The notes beneath the pieces were generated by a model. That model was not told the DNA's origin, made no database searches, and was given only the letters and a program-made list of their open reading frames with translations. A stretch of 64,000 bases of DNA from Affinirhizobium lemnae (GTDB lineage Bacteria; Pseudomonadota; Alphaproteobacteria; Rhizobiales; Rhizobiaceae): NCBI RefSeq assembly GCF_022968395.1, contig NZ_JALJQZ010000018.1, forward strand, positions 23,185-87,184, written 5' to 3'. Position 1 is the stretch's first letter, and each line of letters starts with the position of its first letter. This document shows positions 9,323 to 18,258 of this stretch, piece after piece. Both the position numbers and the translations under genes were made by a program.

Positions 9323-9557
9323 CCGACGCCCTTCACTATCTTTTTGATATTAAAGGAATTTATGTGTTTTTCTTTTCAGGTGGTGCCGGGATTTGGGAGC
9401 GGCATTTGATGCGCTATCGTGATCGACACAATTGATCATGGTTGCATCCAGCCAATCCCGTTCAAGCACGACACCACTCTACACCTGTCTTGTTTTCGGA
9501 TTCTGGGGACATTGATTCGTCGGGGGCAGAGCACAATCCCCGAGTGAAATATCCTCG
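9323..9557. other. AT-rich non-coding junction between chromosome-like DNA and the element
   Basis: About 235 bp with no credible gene. The first 60 bases (TTTTTGATATTAAAGG and following) are much more AT-rich than either side. It joins the broken radC to the recombinase region. I could not find a direct repeat elsewhere in the window that would define an attachment site. Confidence 0.4.
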
Positions 9558-10187
9558 TTATTCCCTAATCCTACGATATCGTCCTTTCCGCCGCGAGCCA
9601 ACATAGTTTATTAGACCGGCCTCTTTAAGCGCCGCGATATCACGACGCGCTGTCTTGAGGCTCACGGTCCATGCTGTGGCTATCTCTTTCGCATCGCAAC
9701 GTCCTTCTGTGATTCGGTTCAAAAACCAACGTTGCCGCTTATTGAAGGCGAAGTGATCGGGGACATTTTTAGGGTCACTTTTGCGGACATGATTAGGGTC
9801 AGTCTTCAGCCCCTGCGCTGCTGTGTCGCCACCGGCGATTTCACCGGAAGCATAGGCGTCGCGAGCTCGTGCGAGCGGAATGCGATCAACTGCTTCCGTC
9901 AGTGGCGTCGCCAATGGACTCTCGATTAGTCCTAAAAAGAAGGCTCTGATAACGGGCGAGGAAACCACCAGCCGCAAGAAATATACGGTGTCCGGCCCGT
10001 GCTGCCCCGCAAGCCAGTGCTTGACGGTCCTTTCGCTTGCATCTGTTTGGCGCATAAGCTGTTTAATCGCGCGATGGCTATCGCCATGCTCTTTGCGCAG
10101 AAGCTCAGCGATGGTCCGCGCATAGATTTCACGCCCACCGAGGACGCCTTTCCATAGGGGTAATTTCCTGCCCTTTTTCGGCAACAT
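9558..10187 (-). CDS. Helix-turn-helix protein beside the recombinase, function unknown
   Basis: 209 residues. The N-terminal part contains a predicted HTH (ASERTVKHWLAGQHGPD, about residues 50-67). The C-terminal part has a DeoR-like winged helix (DAKEIATAWTVSLKTARRDIAALKEAGLINYVG) followed by a basic tail, RKGRYRRIRE. It is probably a DNA-binding regulator. It is transcribed divergently from the recombinase at 10305, with about 117 bp between them, so it may control recombinase expression or excision. I do not recognise a named family. Confidence 0.65.
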   Translation of the reverse strand: MLPKKGRKLPLWKGVLGGREIYARTIAELLRKEHGDSHRAIKQLMRQTDASERTVKHWLAGQHGPDTVYFLRLVVSSPVIRAFFLGLIESPLATPLTEAVDRIPLARARDAYASGEIAGGDTAAQGLKTDPNHVRKSDPKNVPDHFAFNKRQRWFLNRITEGRCDAKEIATAWTVSLKTARRDIAALKEAGLINYVGSRRKGRYRRIRE

Positions 10188-10304
10188 CTTCCATTTTCTC
10201 CGCAGCTAGAATGGTGTCCATGCGGAGAGGCGGCAGAGGCTTGCCACAAACTGCGGCTTCAGACGTCTTAACTGCCGCGGTTATGTCCAGGAGTGCGTGA
10301 TGAG

Positions 10305-11630
10305 ATGAACCGGAGATTTTACGACGATAATCGGCCAGGGCAGCTGGAACGCCCCCTTCGCGCTGCCGAATACGTCCGCATGTCGACGGATCATCAGATG
10401 TATTCTACGGAAAACCAATCCGGCGCCATCAAACAATATGCCCAGTCTCGCGGGATCGAGATCGTCAAGACCTATGCCGATGCCGGGAAGAGCGGTCTCA
10501 AGATCGAGGGGCGCGACGCGCTTCAACAGTTAATCGAGGACGTCAGATCCGGGAGCGTCGAATTCACCTTGGTGCTCGTCTATGACGTTAGCCGCTGGGG
10601 AAGATTCCAGGATGCTGACGAAAGCGCGTACTACGAATATCTCTGCCGACGCGCCGGTATCGCCGTGGAGTATTGCGCCGAGCAATTCGACAACGACGGT
10701 AGCCCGATTTCGACCATTGTAAAAGGTGTGAAGCGGGCGATGGCGGGCGAATACAGCCGTGAGCTATCAACCAAGGTGTTTGGAGGCCAAGGTCGCCTGA
10801 TCGAGAAGGGTTATAGGCAGGGCGGGCCAGCGGGCTTCGGCTTACGTCGAACACTCATCGATGAGCACGGTGTCACCAAGGGCTTCCTCGAACGGGGCGA
10901 GCACAAAAGCATCCAGACCGATCGGGTGATCCTAACGCTGGGCCCTGCCGAGGAAGTCAATCTGGTTCGTGAAATCTACCGCTCGTTTGTTCATCAGGTA
11001 TACAGCGAAAGCCAGATTGCAGCCGATCTCAATAGGCGTGGCATTCTCACAGACCTCGGGCGTCCTTAGACCAGGGGAACCGTCCACCAGGTTTTGATCA
11101 ATGAAAAATATGTGGGCGACAATGTTTGGAACCGCCAATCCTTCAAGCTGAAGAAAAAGCGCGTCCAGAACGATCCCGAAATGTGGATCCGTGCGCAGGA
11201 TGCGTTTGCAGCCGTCGTCGAGCGCGAGTTATTCGAAGCGGCAAGAACCATGATCAGCGCGCGCTCCTTTCGCCTCAGCGATGAGGAGATGTTGCAGTCC
11301 CTGAGAAAGCTGTATCATCAACGGGGTCTGCTTTCCGGAATCGTTATCGACCAATGTGACGGGATGCCGTCCAGCAGTGCCTATAGCTCCCGATTTGGCA
11401 GCTTGCTTCGGGCGTATGGTCTCGTGGGTTTCACGCCGGATCCGTTGCTGAGCCGCCGGCGGCCTAAACGCAGAGTGGGGCCCCGGACCCGAAAAGCGCG
11501 GGGACCATGGGAGACGCCGCACTGCGGGGCGGATCAAGCATGGCGGTGGGAATGGCGGCGAACCCGCATGAAGCCCACCAGGCCGGTCGTCATATGGTCG
11601 GCCGCCTTAGGGACAGTTTGTCCCTATTGA
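10305..11630 (+). pseudogene. Large serine recombinase, broken by an in-frame amber codon and a replaced 3' end
   Basis: The N-terminal resolvase domain is intact in sequence: EYVRMSTDHQ carries the nucleophilic serine, followed by the conserved DAGKSG, VYDVSRWGRF and EYSRELS segments, then a recombinase domain. At 11067-11069 TAG follows GRP; the same frame continues at once as TRGTVHQVLINEKYVGDNV. In relatives, as I recall them, this place reads GRPWTRGTVHQ, so TGG to TAG is the simplest explanation. Beyond about 11440 (VGFTPD) the sequence no longer resembles the family, so the 3' end is also lost. The ATG at 10305 (AGGAG 11 bp upstream) is preferred to the GTG at 10293. The product is very probably inactive for DNA integration. 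Confidence 0.8.
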
Positions 11631-11691
11631 AGGAGATAGGCGGGTGTGTTGGGAACAACACCGGCACGTCCGCCGCTGCAGGGTGGAGCGG

Positions 11692-11925
11692 TCACACATG
11701 ATGATCTGCGGTCTCGTGCCCAAGTCGCTTTGAATTGCGGCATTGGACACGGTTCCGTTCGTCCCAAGCCTCTAACTCATCGACCTGGTAGAGGACGGCT
11801 TTGCCGATCTTTACGAACGACGGCCCGATCTTCATCGAGCGCCAATTTCGCAAGGTTCCCACCGAAATGCTGCCGCGATAGCGTTCAGCTACTTCGTCCG
11901 GCGTAAGAAAATTGGTTCCTGGCAT
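11692..11925 (-). CDS. AlpA/excisionase-like helix-turn-helix protein
   Basis: 77 residues from the ATG at 11925, chosen because GGAGGTCCT lies just upstream; an in-frame ATG at 11964 lacks this. The body, FLTPDEVAERYRG...SVGTLRNWRSMKIGPSFVKIG...YQVDELEAW, is a MerR-type winged helix as found in AlpA-like regulators and phage or ICE excisionases. It sits beside the dead serine recombinase and could once have set the direction of its reaction. A plain transcriptional role is equally possible. Confidence 0.75.
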   Translation of the reverse strand: MPGTNFLTPDEVAERYRGSISVGTLRNWRSMKIGPSFVKIGKAVLYQVDELEAWDERNRVQCRNSKRLGHETADHHV

Positions 11926-12276
11926 AGGACCTCCTTCGGCAGGCGCATCGCCGCCTGTGTTCAATTAATGGTCGATATTGGTGCCCGTATCGGAACGGAT
12001 CGGTCGCCCGGGGGCACCGGCAGGCTTGTCGAAACCTGGAGGCGCACGCTCCTGCATGAATGAGCATGAGCTCACGATAGTAACCGGGGAAGTCCTATTC
12101 TTCAGGCGTAGGGAAAGGGGATAGTCAGAGGATACAAATTGGTGACATCGCGCTCCGACAAATATGCAGACATCTGGGGGCGCATATAGAGGCAATCTCC
12201 AAGCCGCATTTTGTCTTTGAACTATTCACGTAACGGTCGTTGGTAAAGTCTCATGTGGGTGAGTGTAAAGTGTAGC

Positions 12277-12306
12277 TTGACGCTATGCGATGCGTTTTGC
12301 TAATTT
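12277..12306 (+). promoter_or_regulatory. Possible promoter upstream of the higA-like gene and defence operon
   Basis: TTGACG at 12277-12282 and TAATTT at 12301-12306 with 18 bp between, about 75 bp before the ATG at 12382. It lies in a 450-bp stretch (11926-12381) that otherwise holds no gene I can support. No clear operator palindrome was seen. Confidence 0.35.
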
Positions 12307-12381
12307 TAGTTGGCAGATTCGGAACATGAACAAGCCGACGTGGGGCTGACCTGTGTCTATTGATCCTCGGATGTGAGCGCA

Positions 12382-12687
12382 ATGAATGGTAGCCGTTTGA
12401 TGTCTCCTGCTCATCCTGGTGGCTTCGTAAAGAATGAGGTTATCGGCCCTCTCGGCTTGTCGGTCACCGCCGCAGCAGATGCTCTTGGTGTCACCCGTGC
12501 CGCCTTGTCGGCCCTGTTGAACGAACGAGCTGACTTGTCGCCGGAGATGGCGATCCGCATCGAGAAGGCGTTTGGCATTTCAATGGAGACCCTCATGCGG
12601 ATGCAGAACAGCTTTGACATTGCGGAGGCGCGTAAAAAGGCCAAGGAAGTTAATGTGGTGCCTTACGCGGGTAAGGCACCGGAATGA
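12382..12687 (+). CDS. HigA-family (XRE) antitoxin-like regulator, without a HigB partner
   Basis: About 101 residues from the ATG at 12382; a GTG at 12373 is also in frame. It has the HigA layout: [48 protein letters not shown] is an XRE helix-turn-helix, then [13 protein letters not shown]. HigA proteins neutralise HigB ribosome-dependent RNases and repress their own operon. No higB is visible in the 300 bases before or the 80 bases after it. It lies 79 bp ahead of the helicase gene on the same strand, so a role as repressor of the defence operon is worth considering. Confidence 0.8.
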   Translation: MNGSRLMSPAHPGGFVKNEVIGPLGLSVTAAADALGVTRAALSALLNERADLSPEMAIRIEKAFGISMETLMRMQNSFDIAEARKKAKEVNVVPYAGKAPE

Positions 12688-12766
12688 AAAGTCTTATCGC
12701 ATCCCATCTGGTTATAGAGGGCCTTTGGGCGAAGGCTCCAGAGACTCCAAGAAAGCCGGCCGTAGT

Positions 12767-15700
12767 ATGAAGCTCGAAGATATAAGATCCGGCGTTAGTT
12801 TATCAGGGATCGAGCCGTCCCAAGTGGTGACGGCTGTTGCTCTCGTTCCCCTTGGGGAGGGATCGGTTCAGCTTATTTATCGGACCCCTGACGGTGGCAT
12901 GAAGGAGCGGCTTCTCAACAGGGGCGATGAGCCTTCTGTTGATCTTGCCACGGTGGAACGGCCGTTTTCCTTCGACGGCGATGGTGCGGCGTTTCAGCTT
13001 GCTTGCGAGGCCAAGCGGATCGACCTTGCTTTTCTGTTCGACCCGATGATGGCTGTCCATAGCTCGAATGTTGAGCCGCTACCGCACCAGATTACAGCTG
13101 TCTATGAATCGCTTTTGCCCCGGCAACCTTTGCGATTCGTCCTTGCCGACGACCCTGGCGCCGGCAAGACGATCATGGCGGGCCTCTATATCCGCGAACT
13201 CATCATGCGCGCGGACTCGCATCGCATCCTGATCGTCGCGCCTGGCAGCTTGGTCGAACAATGGCGGGATGAGCTTCACGAGAAATTCGGGCTGGAGTTT
13301 CACGTCTATTCGCAGCTCCTGGAGCAGACCTCGCCGAGTGGGAACCCGTTCGACGACTATCCCCGCCTTATCGTCCGGCTCGATCAGCTCTCCCGCAACG
13401 AAGAGCTTCAGGAAAAGCTCTGCGCGCCGGGCTGGGATTTGGCCGTCTTTGACGAAGCGCATAAGCTGTCTGCGCACTATTTCGGTTCCAAGCTGGAAAA
13501 GACTGGCCGTTTTCGCTTCGCGGAGAAGCTGGGCGCGCATGTTCGGCACCTGCTGTTGATGACGGCAACACCGCATAACGGCAAGGAGGAGGACTTTCAG
13601 CTTTTCCTGTCGTTGCTCGATGCTGATCGCTTCTACGGCAAGTTCCGCGATGGCGTTCACAAGGTCGATGCCTCCGACCTCATGCGTCGCATGGTCAAGG
13701 AGGAACTGCTCAAGTTCGACGGCACGCCGCTCTTCCCGGAGCGCAGGGCTTACACGGTCAACTACGAACTCTCCCCAATCGAAGCTGCCTTGTACGAGGC
13801 CGTCACCAACTATGTGCAAACCGAGATGGGCAAGGCGGATCAGCTCAAAGGTGCACGCAAGGGTTCTGTCGGTTTCGCATTAGCCGCGCTGCAACGACGT
13901 CTCGCCTCAAGCCCGGAAGCAATATTCCAGTCGCTCAAGCGCCGCCGCGAGCGGCTCGAAAGCCGGCTGCGCGACGAAAGACTCGGTATCAAGGGGCAGC
14001 ACGCCCTTGCGGCAACCTACGCTGGCGCTCCGGAGGATGACGACGACCTGAGCGCCGAAGAGCAGGAAACCCTAGAAGAAAACTTGATCGACGACGCCAC
14101 GGCCGCCAAAACCGACGTCGAGCTTGAAGCCGAGATCGTCATCCTGAAGGGGCTGGAGGAGCAGGCCAAAGCCGTCGTCGCATCTGGGAAGGATCGCAAA
14201 TGGGATGAGCTATCCAGAATCCTTCAGAACCATCCCGAAACGCGCGACGCCGCTGGCCGGCAGCGCAAGATCATCATCTTTTCCGAACATCGCGACACGC
14301 TGAACTATCTTCAGGCGCGGATTGCCGGTGTGCTCGGCAATCCCGATGCGATCGTGACCATCCACGGCGGCACGCATCGGGACGAGCGCCGCCGTCTTCA
14401 GGCGCTCTTCCGCTCCGATCCGGATGTGCGCGTGCTGGTGGCGACGGACGCCGCTGGCGAAGGCGTGAACCTTCAGAACGCCAACCTGATGGTCAACTAT
14501 GACCTGCCCTGGAATCCGAACCGGCTGGAGCAGCGGTTTGGCCGTATCCACCGCATCGGGCAGACCGAGGTTTGCCACCTGTGGAATCTCGTCTCCAAGG
14601 AAACCCGCGAGGGCGATGTCTATCACCGCTTGCTGATGAAGCTGGAGGTTGAGAGCCAGGCCCTTAATGGCCGCGTCTTCGATATTCTGGGCGAGGTGTT
14701 CGAGGGGACCAGTCTCAAGGATCTTCTGGTCGAGGCCATCTGCTATGGCGATCGCCCAGAAGTCCGTGCCCGGCTGACCCAGAAGATCGACAACGCGCTC
14801 GACCACGACCACCTGAAATCTCTCTTGAACCGCAATGCTCTTGCGCAGGAGACGATGAGTGCGGATCGGCTGTTTGCCGTGAAGGAGGAGATGGAAAAGG
14901 CGGAGGCGCGACGGCTTCAGCCGTTCTTCGTGCGTGCCTTTTTCAACAAGGCTCTCGACGCACTTGGTGGTACAGCGCATCCGCGTGAGGCCGGACGGTC
15001 GGAGATCACCCATATTCCGGCGGCGATCCGCGAACGCGACCGCCGCCTCACGGGTCGAAACCGTCGTGAGCATGAGCCGGTTCTGCGGCGCTACAGCCGC
15101 GTTTGCTTCGAGCGCCAGGCTATTCAGCCGCTCGACAAGCCGGGGCTGGAACGCGCCGTGCTCATGCACCCCGGCCATCCGCTCATGCTTGCCATGTCGG
15201 ACATGATCCTTGAGCTGCACACCAACCTTCTGCGGCAGGGGGCGATCCTGGTTGATCCATCCGATGAAGGATTCGAACCGGGGATGCTGTTTCTGCTGAC
15301 GCACGAGATCAAATCTGGCGACGGCTCGGTGCTTTCCAAGCGGTTGCAATTCGTGCGTGTCGGCCCGGACGGGCAAGCGGCCTTTGCCGGATGGGCGCCA
15401 CACCTCGACCTTGATCCTCTGCCGGAAGCCGAGCGTCCCTTGCTCAAGGACGTGCTCGATGCTCCGTGGCTGTCTTCTGGTCAGGAAGCCCGGGCCTTGT
15501 CTTTGGCGGCGACGACCTTAGTGCCGGAGCATTATGGCGACGTTGCTCAGCGGCGTATCGACCATGTGGAGAAGACGTTGAAGGCCGTCCATGCGCGGCT
15601 GAGCAAGGAAATCGCCTTCTGGCAAGATCGTTGGCTGAAGCTCAAGGACGACGCCGAGGTCGGCAAGGACGTGCGGCTCAACCTTCAGAATGTCGAACGC

Positions 15701-16279
15701 ACGCTTGGCGATCTTCAAGGCCGCCTCGACGGCCGCAAGAAGGAGCTTCAGGCCATGCGTCATGTCGTGAACGGCACGCCGGTCGTGCTGGGCGCAGCGC
15801 TGATCGTGCCGGCAGGTTTGATTAACAAGCTTCGTGGTGACGAGCCGGTCGATCCGGTGGCGACGACCTTCGCAGCCGATGCAGCGGCGCGTTCGCGCAT
15901 TGAACAGCTTGCCATGACGGCGGTTCGACAGGCAGAGGAAGCGCGCGGTTGCCGTGTCGTCGATGTCTCCGCCGCAAAATGCGGCTGGGATCTAACATCT
16001 TATCCGCCAGCCGTTGAGGGGCGGCAACGTGATCCCAGGCACATTGAAGTGAAGGGGCGGGTGAAGGGCGCGAGCACCGTCACCATCACGCGCAATGAGA
16101 TGCTCTACGCTTTCAATCAGGGAGAGAAGTTCGTTCTGGCAATTGTCATCGTAGGAGATGACGACGCTATCGACGGCCCCCACTACATTCCCAGTCCGTT
16201 CGACCGTGAACCCGGCTGGGGTGTAGCGTCCATAAACTTCAATCTCGGCGATCTGCTCGCTAAGGCGGAGGCCCAATGA
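12767..16279 (+). CDS. SNF2-type DEAD/DEAH helicase with C-terminal DUF3883-like domain (defence island)
   Basis: 1170 residues from the ATG at 12767 ([12 protein letters not shown]); the frame is open further upstream but that part overlaps higA. Helicase motifs: Q-like [14 protein letters not shown], Walker [13 protein letters not shown] (about residues 128-139), DEAH box (VFDEAHKL), TATPH, and in the second lobe [35 protein letters not shown] and [11 protein letters not shown]. This is the SNF2/RapA arrangement. Near residues 1090-1100 [10 protein letters not shown] resembles the PD-(D/E)xK-like core of DUF3883. Such helicases occur in DISARM-like and other phage-defence operons. Its stop overlaps the next start (ATGA), coupling it to ptuA. 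Confidence 0.85.
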   Translation: MKLEDIRSGVSLSGIEPSQVVTAVALVPLGEGSVQLIYRTPDGGMKERLLNRGDEPSVDLATVERPFSFDGDGAAFQLACEAKRIDLAFLFDPMMAVHSSNVEPLPHQITAVYESLLPRQPLRFVLADDPGAGKTIMAGLYIRELIMRADSHRILIVAPGSLVEQWRDELHEKFGLEFHVYSQLLEQTSPSGNPFDDYPRLIVRLDQLSRNEELQEKLCAPGWDLAVFDEAHKLSAHYFGSKLEKTGRFRFAEKLGAHVRHLLLMTATPHNGKEEDFQLFLSLLDADRFYGKFRDGVHKVDASDLMRRMVKEELLKFDGTPLFPERRAYTVNYELSPIEAALYEAVTNYVQTEMGKADQLKGARKGSVGFALAALQRRLASSPEAIFQSLKRRRERLESRLRDERLGIKGQHALAATYAGAPEDDDDLSAEEQETLEENLIDDATAAKTDVELEAEIVILKGLEEQAKAVVASGKDRKWDELSRILQNHPETRDAAGRQRKIIIFSEHRDTLNYLQARIAGVLGNPDAIVTIHGGTHRDERRRLQALFRSDPDVRVLVATDAAGEGVNLQNANLMVNYDLPWNPNRLEQRFGRIHRIGQTEVCHLWNLVSKETREGDVYHRLLMKLEVESQALNGRVFDILGEVFEGTSLKDLLVEAICYGDRPEVRARLTQKIDNALDHDHLKSLLNRNALAQETMSADRLFAVKEEMEKAEARRLQPFFVRAFFNKALDALGGTAHPREAGRSEITHIPAAIRERDRRLTGRNRREHEPVLRRYSRVCFERQAIQPLDKPGLERAVLMHPGHPLMLAMSDMILELHTNLLRQGAILVDPSDEGFEPGMLFLLTHEIKSGDGSVLSKRLQFVRVGPDGQAAFAGWAPHLDLDPLPEAERPLLKDVLDAPWLSSGQEARALSLAATTLVPEHYGDVAQRRIDHVEKTLKAVHARLSKEIAFWQDRWLKLKDDAEVGKDVRLNLQNVERTLGDLQGRLDGRKKELQAMRHVVNGTPVVLGAALIVPAGLINKLRGDEPVDPVATTFAADAAARSRIEQLAMTAVRQAEEARGCRVVDVSAAKCGWDLTSYPPAVEGRQRDPRHIEVKGRVKGASTVTITRNEMLYAFNQGEKFVLAIVIVGDDDAIDGPHYIPSPFDREPGWGVASINFNLGDLLAKAEAQ

Positions 16280-17607
16280 CTGCGTTACGCCTCGACAAGC
16301 TGTCGCTCACGAATTTCCGTTGTTTTGCTCATTGTGAAGTCGAGTTCCATAATCGTCTCACCGTGCTGGTCGCGGAAAATGGCAGCGGCAAAACCGCCGT
16401 GCTCGATGCTGCCGGAGTTGCGCTGTCGGTCTTCGTCAACACGCTCGAGTCACTAGAGAAGGTTCAGCGGATCGAGAGGAACGACGTGCGCCTGGTCCTC
16501 GGCCAGGAGCGCGGGATGTCACCTTGCTTGCCGACCGAATACGAAGCGCAGGCGACTGTCCAAGGCGCTGCCGTGGTGTGGAAGAGTGCAGTTAAAACCT
16601 ACGGCGACAAGGTGCGTCCGAGCACGCGGCACTTTGAGCCGATGAAAACGGCCGCGCAGCCGTTCCTGTCGGACTCGGCGGTGTTGCCGCTCATCGCCTA
16701 CTACGGGACGGGCCGGCTCTGGAACGAGCAGCGGCAGACTGAAAATCGCCGCTCCTCCGTCACAAATGTCGGGGAGCGCGTCTCCGGCTATGCCGACTGC
16801 CTGACCTCGTCTTCATCCTTCAAGGGCATTTCGGCCTGGTTCGAGCACCGTTTCAGGCAGACGGCATCGCCTTCTTTCCGCGAGAGCCTGCAAGCCAATC
16901 TTGCAATGATCGAAGGCGTAAAAACGGCCACGGACACGGTTCTTCGGCCGACCGGCTGGTCAAGGCTTCGTTGGGATGACGAGTTTCGCACCCTGACGGC
17001 CAAGCACGAGACACGAGGTGAGTTGCCCCTATCTATGCTGAGCGACGGCGTGCGCACCATGCTCGCCCTTGTTGCCGATGTCGCGCGCCGTTGCGCCAGC
17101 CTCAATCCGCAATTAAGTGATCGGGCCGCCGTCGAAACTCCCGGCGTGCTGATAGTTGATGAAGTGGACATGCACCTACATCCCCGCTGGCAGCAGCAGG
17201 TGCTCGGTCTGCTTCAAGAGGCTTTTCCAGCGTTGCAGATCATCGTTAGCACGCACAGCCCGCATGTGCTTTCGACGGTCGATAAGTCGTCGATTCGCGT
17301 CCTGCAGATCAAGGATGGTGACGTGGTGATCCAGACACCCTTGATTCAAACCCGCGGCGTCGAGAGCGCGGATGTCCTGGCGAGCGTGATGGACGTGGAC
17401 CCGGTTCCGCAGCTTGCGGAGACGGATGCCCTTAGCGCCTATCGCAAGCTTATCGAGGGGGGCAAAGCCGAAGGGCGGGAAGCAGTCGCCTTGCGGCAAG
17501 GCCTGATCGCCCATTATGGCGAAACCCATCCGGTCATACTGGAGGTCGATCGTCTGGCCCGCTTCCAACGGTTCAGGCTAACCAAGAGTCGACCGGAGGG
17601 CGCGTGA
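16276..17607 (+). CDS. ptuA: AAA ATPase, PtuA-like (Septu)
   Basis: 443 residues. N-terminal [17 protein letters not shown] and Walker [15 protein letters not shown] mark a RecF/SMC-type OLD-like ATPase. The C-terminal half has the ABC signature [14 protein letters not shown], Walker [18 protein letters not shown] and the switch histidine in [14 protein letters not shown]. This is the architecture of PtuA, the ATPase partner of the HNH nuclease PtuB in Septu and retron-linked systems. The family forms complexes that hold the nuclease in check until phage attack. It overlaps the helicase gene by four bases and is followed after one base by ptuB. Confidence 0.8.
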   Translation: MTALRLDKLSLTNFRCFAHCEVEFHNRLTVLVAENGSGKTAVLDAAGVALSVFVNTLESLEKVQRIERNDVRLVLGQERGMSPCLPTEYEAQATVQGAAVVWKSAVKTYGDKVRPSTRHFEPMKTAAQPFLSDSAVLPLIAYYGTGRLWNEQRQTENRRSSVTNVGERVSGYADCLTSSSSFKGISAWFEHRFRQTASPSFRESLQANLAMIEGVKTATDTVLRPTGWSRLRWDDEFRTLTAKHETRGELPLSMLSDGVRTMLALVADVARRCASLNPQLSDRAAVETPGVLIVDEVDMHLHPRWQQQVLGLLQEAFPALQIIVSTHSPHVLSTVDKSSIRVLQIKDGDVVIQTPLIQTRGVESADVLASVMDVDPVPQLAETDALSAYRKLIEGGKAEGREAVALRQGLIAHYGETHPVILEVDRLARFQRFRLTKSRPEGA

Positions 17608-17608
17608 C

Positions 17609-18256
17609 ATGCGGAAACTTGATCGGACGAACTGCGCCGCGCCACCCTGCTTGAGCGGGTATCATCATGGAGCGCATTCATGGGGCGATGTGAAGCCTGC
17701 TCACAAGGAAGAGATCAGGACGCACCTAAAAGCGATGCAGGGCCTCCGCTGCGCCTATTGTGAAGGCGACATCGACACACTTGGGCAGCATATAGAGCAC
17801 TTCCGTCCCAAGGGTGATACAGCCTATCGTCACCTCACCTTCGACTGGGGGAATCTCTTCTGGTCTTGCGATCAGACTGACTCCTGCGGCCATTTCAAAG
17901 ATCAAGGTGCAGGCCCGTACAATGTCAACCACCTCGTCAATCCGTGTGCCGACGACCCCGACGCCTTCTTTATTTTCCAGGCGGACGGAACGATCAGTAT
18001 CCGGCATGGCCTTTCTGAAGCGGACCTGCATCGCGCCAGCGAGACGCTGCGGGTCTTCTCGCTTGATGCCGAGTGGGGCCGGTTGCGCGCCATGCGCAAG
18101 ATCGCAGTGTCGGGATACGTCAACGACGCCGACACAGCTTTCAACGAAGGTTGGCCGCCAGACGATATTCGCGCGTATTTCGCCGAAGAGCTTCAGGTCG
18201 CGCAGAGCCTACCATTTTACACAGCCATCCGCCATGTGCTGACGGAAAGACAATAA
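17609..18256 (+). CDS. ptuB: HNH endonuclease, PtuB-like (TIGR02646 type)
   Basis: 215 residues. The motif [10 protein letters not shown] at about residues 45-54 supplies a CxxC zinc pair. [10 protein letters not shown] (about 65-74) is the HNH core, then [19 protein letters not shown] and [13 protein letters not shown], all matching the layout of the TIGR02646 HNH family that includes PtuB. The predicted role is DNA cleavage once released or activated by the PtuA ATPase. The start follows the ptuA stop by one base, and the methyltransferase gene begins two bases after its own stop, so this pair is fully built into the larger operon. Confidence 0.8.
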   Translation: MRKLDRTNCAAPPCLSGYHHGAHSWGDVKPAHKEEIRTHLKAMQGLRCAYCEGDIDTLGQHIEHFRPKGDTAYRHLTFDWGNLFWSCDQTDSCGHFKDQGAGPYNVNHLVNPCADDPDAFFIFQADGTISIRHGLSEADLHRASETLRVFSLDAEWGRLRAMRKIAVSGYVNDADTAFNEGWPPDDIRAYFAEELQVAQSLPFYTAIRHVLTERQ

Positions 18257-18258
18257 GA

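Noticed and set aside
11646..11661. GTGTTG-GGAA-CAACAC hairpin after the recombinase remnant
   Set aside because: Six-bp stem without a T run on either strand; too weak to call a terminator or site.
11965..12195. A 76-codon minus-strand frame
   Set aside because: Composition and residue pattern look non-coding, and it has no ribosome-binding site or recognisable motif.
12572..12766. Upstream extension of the helicase frame to 12572
   Set aside because: It overlaps the higA-like gene in another frame, has no ribosome-binding site and no protein-like content; MKLEDIRSG at 12767 fits better.
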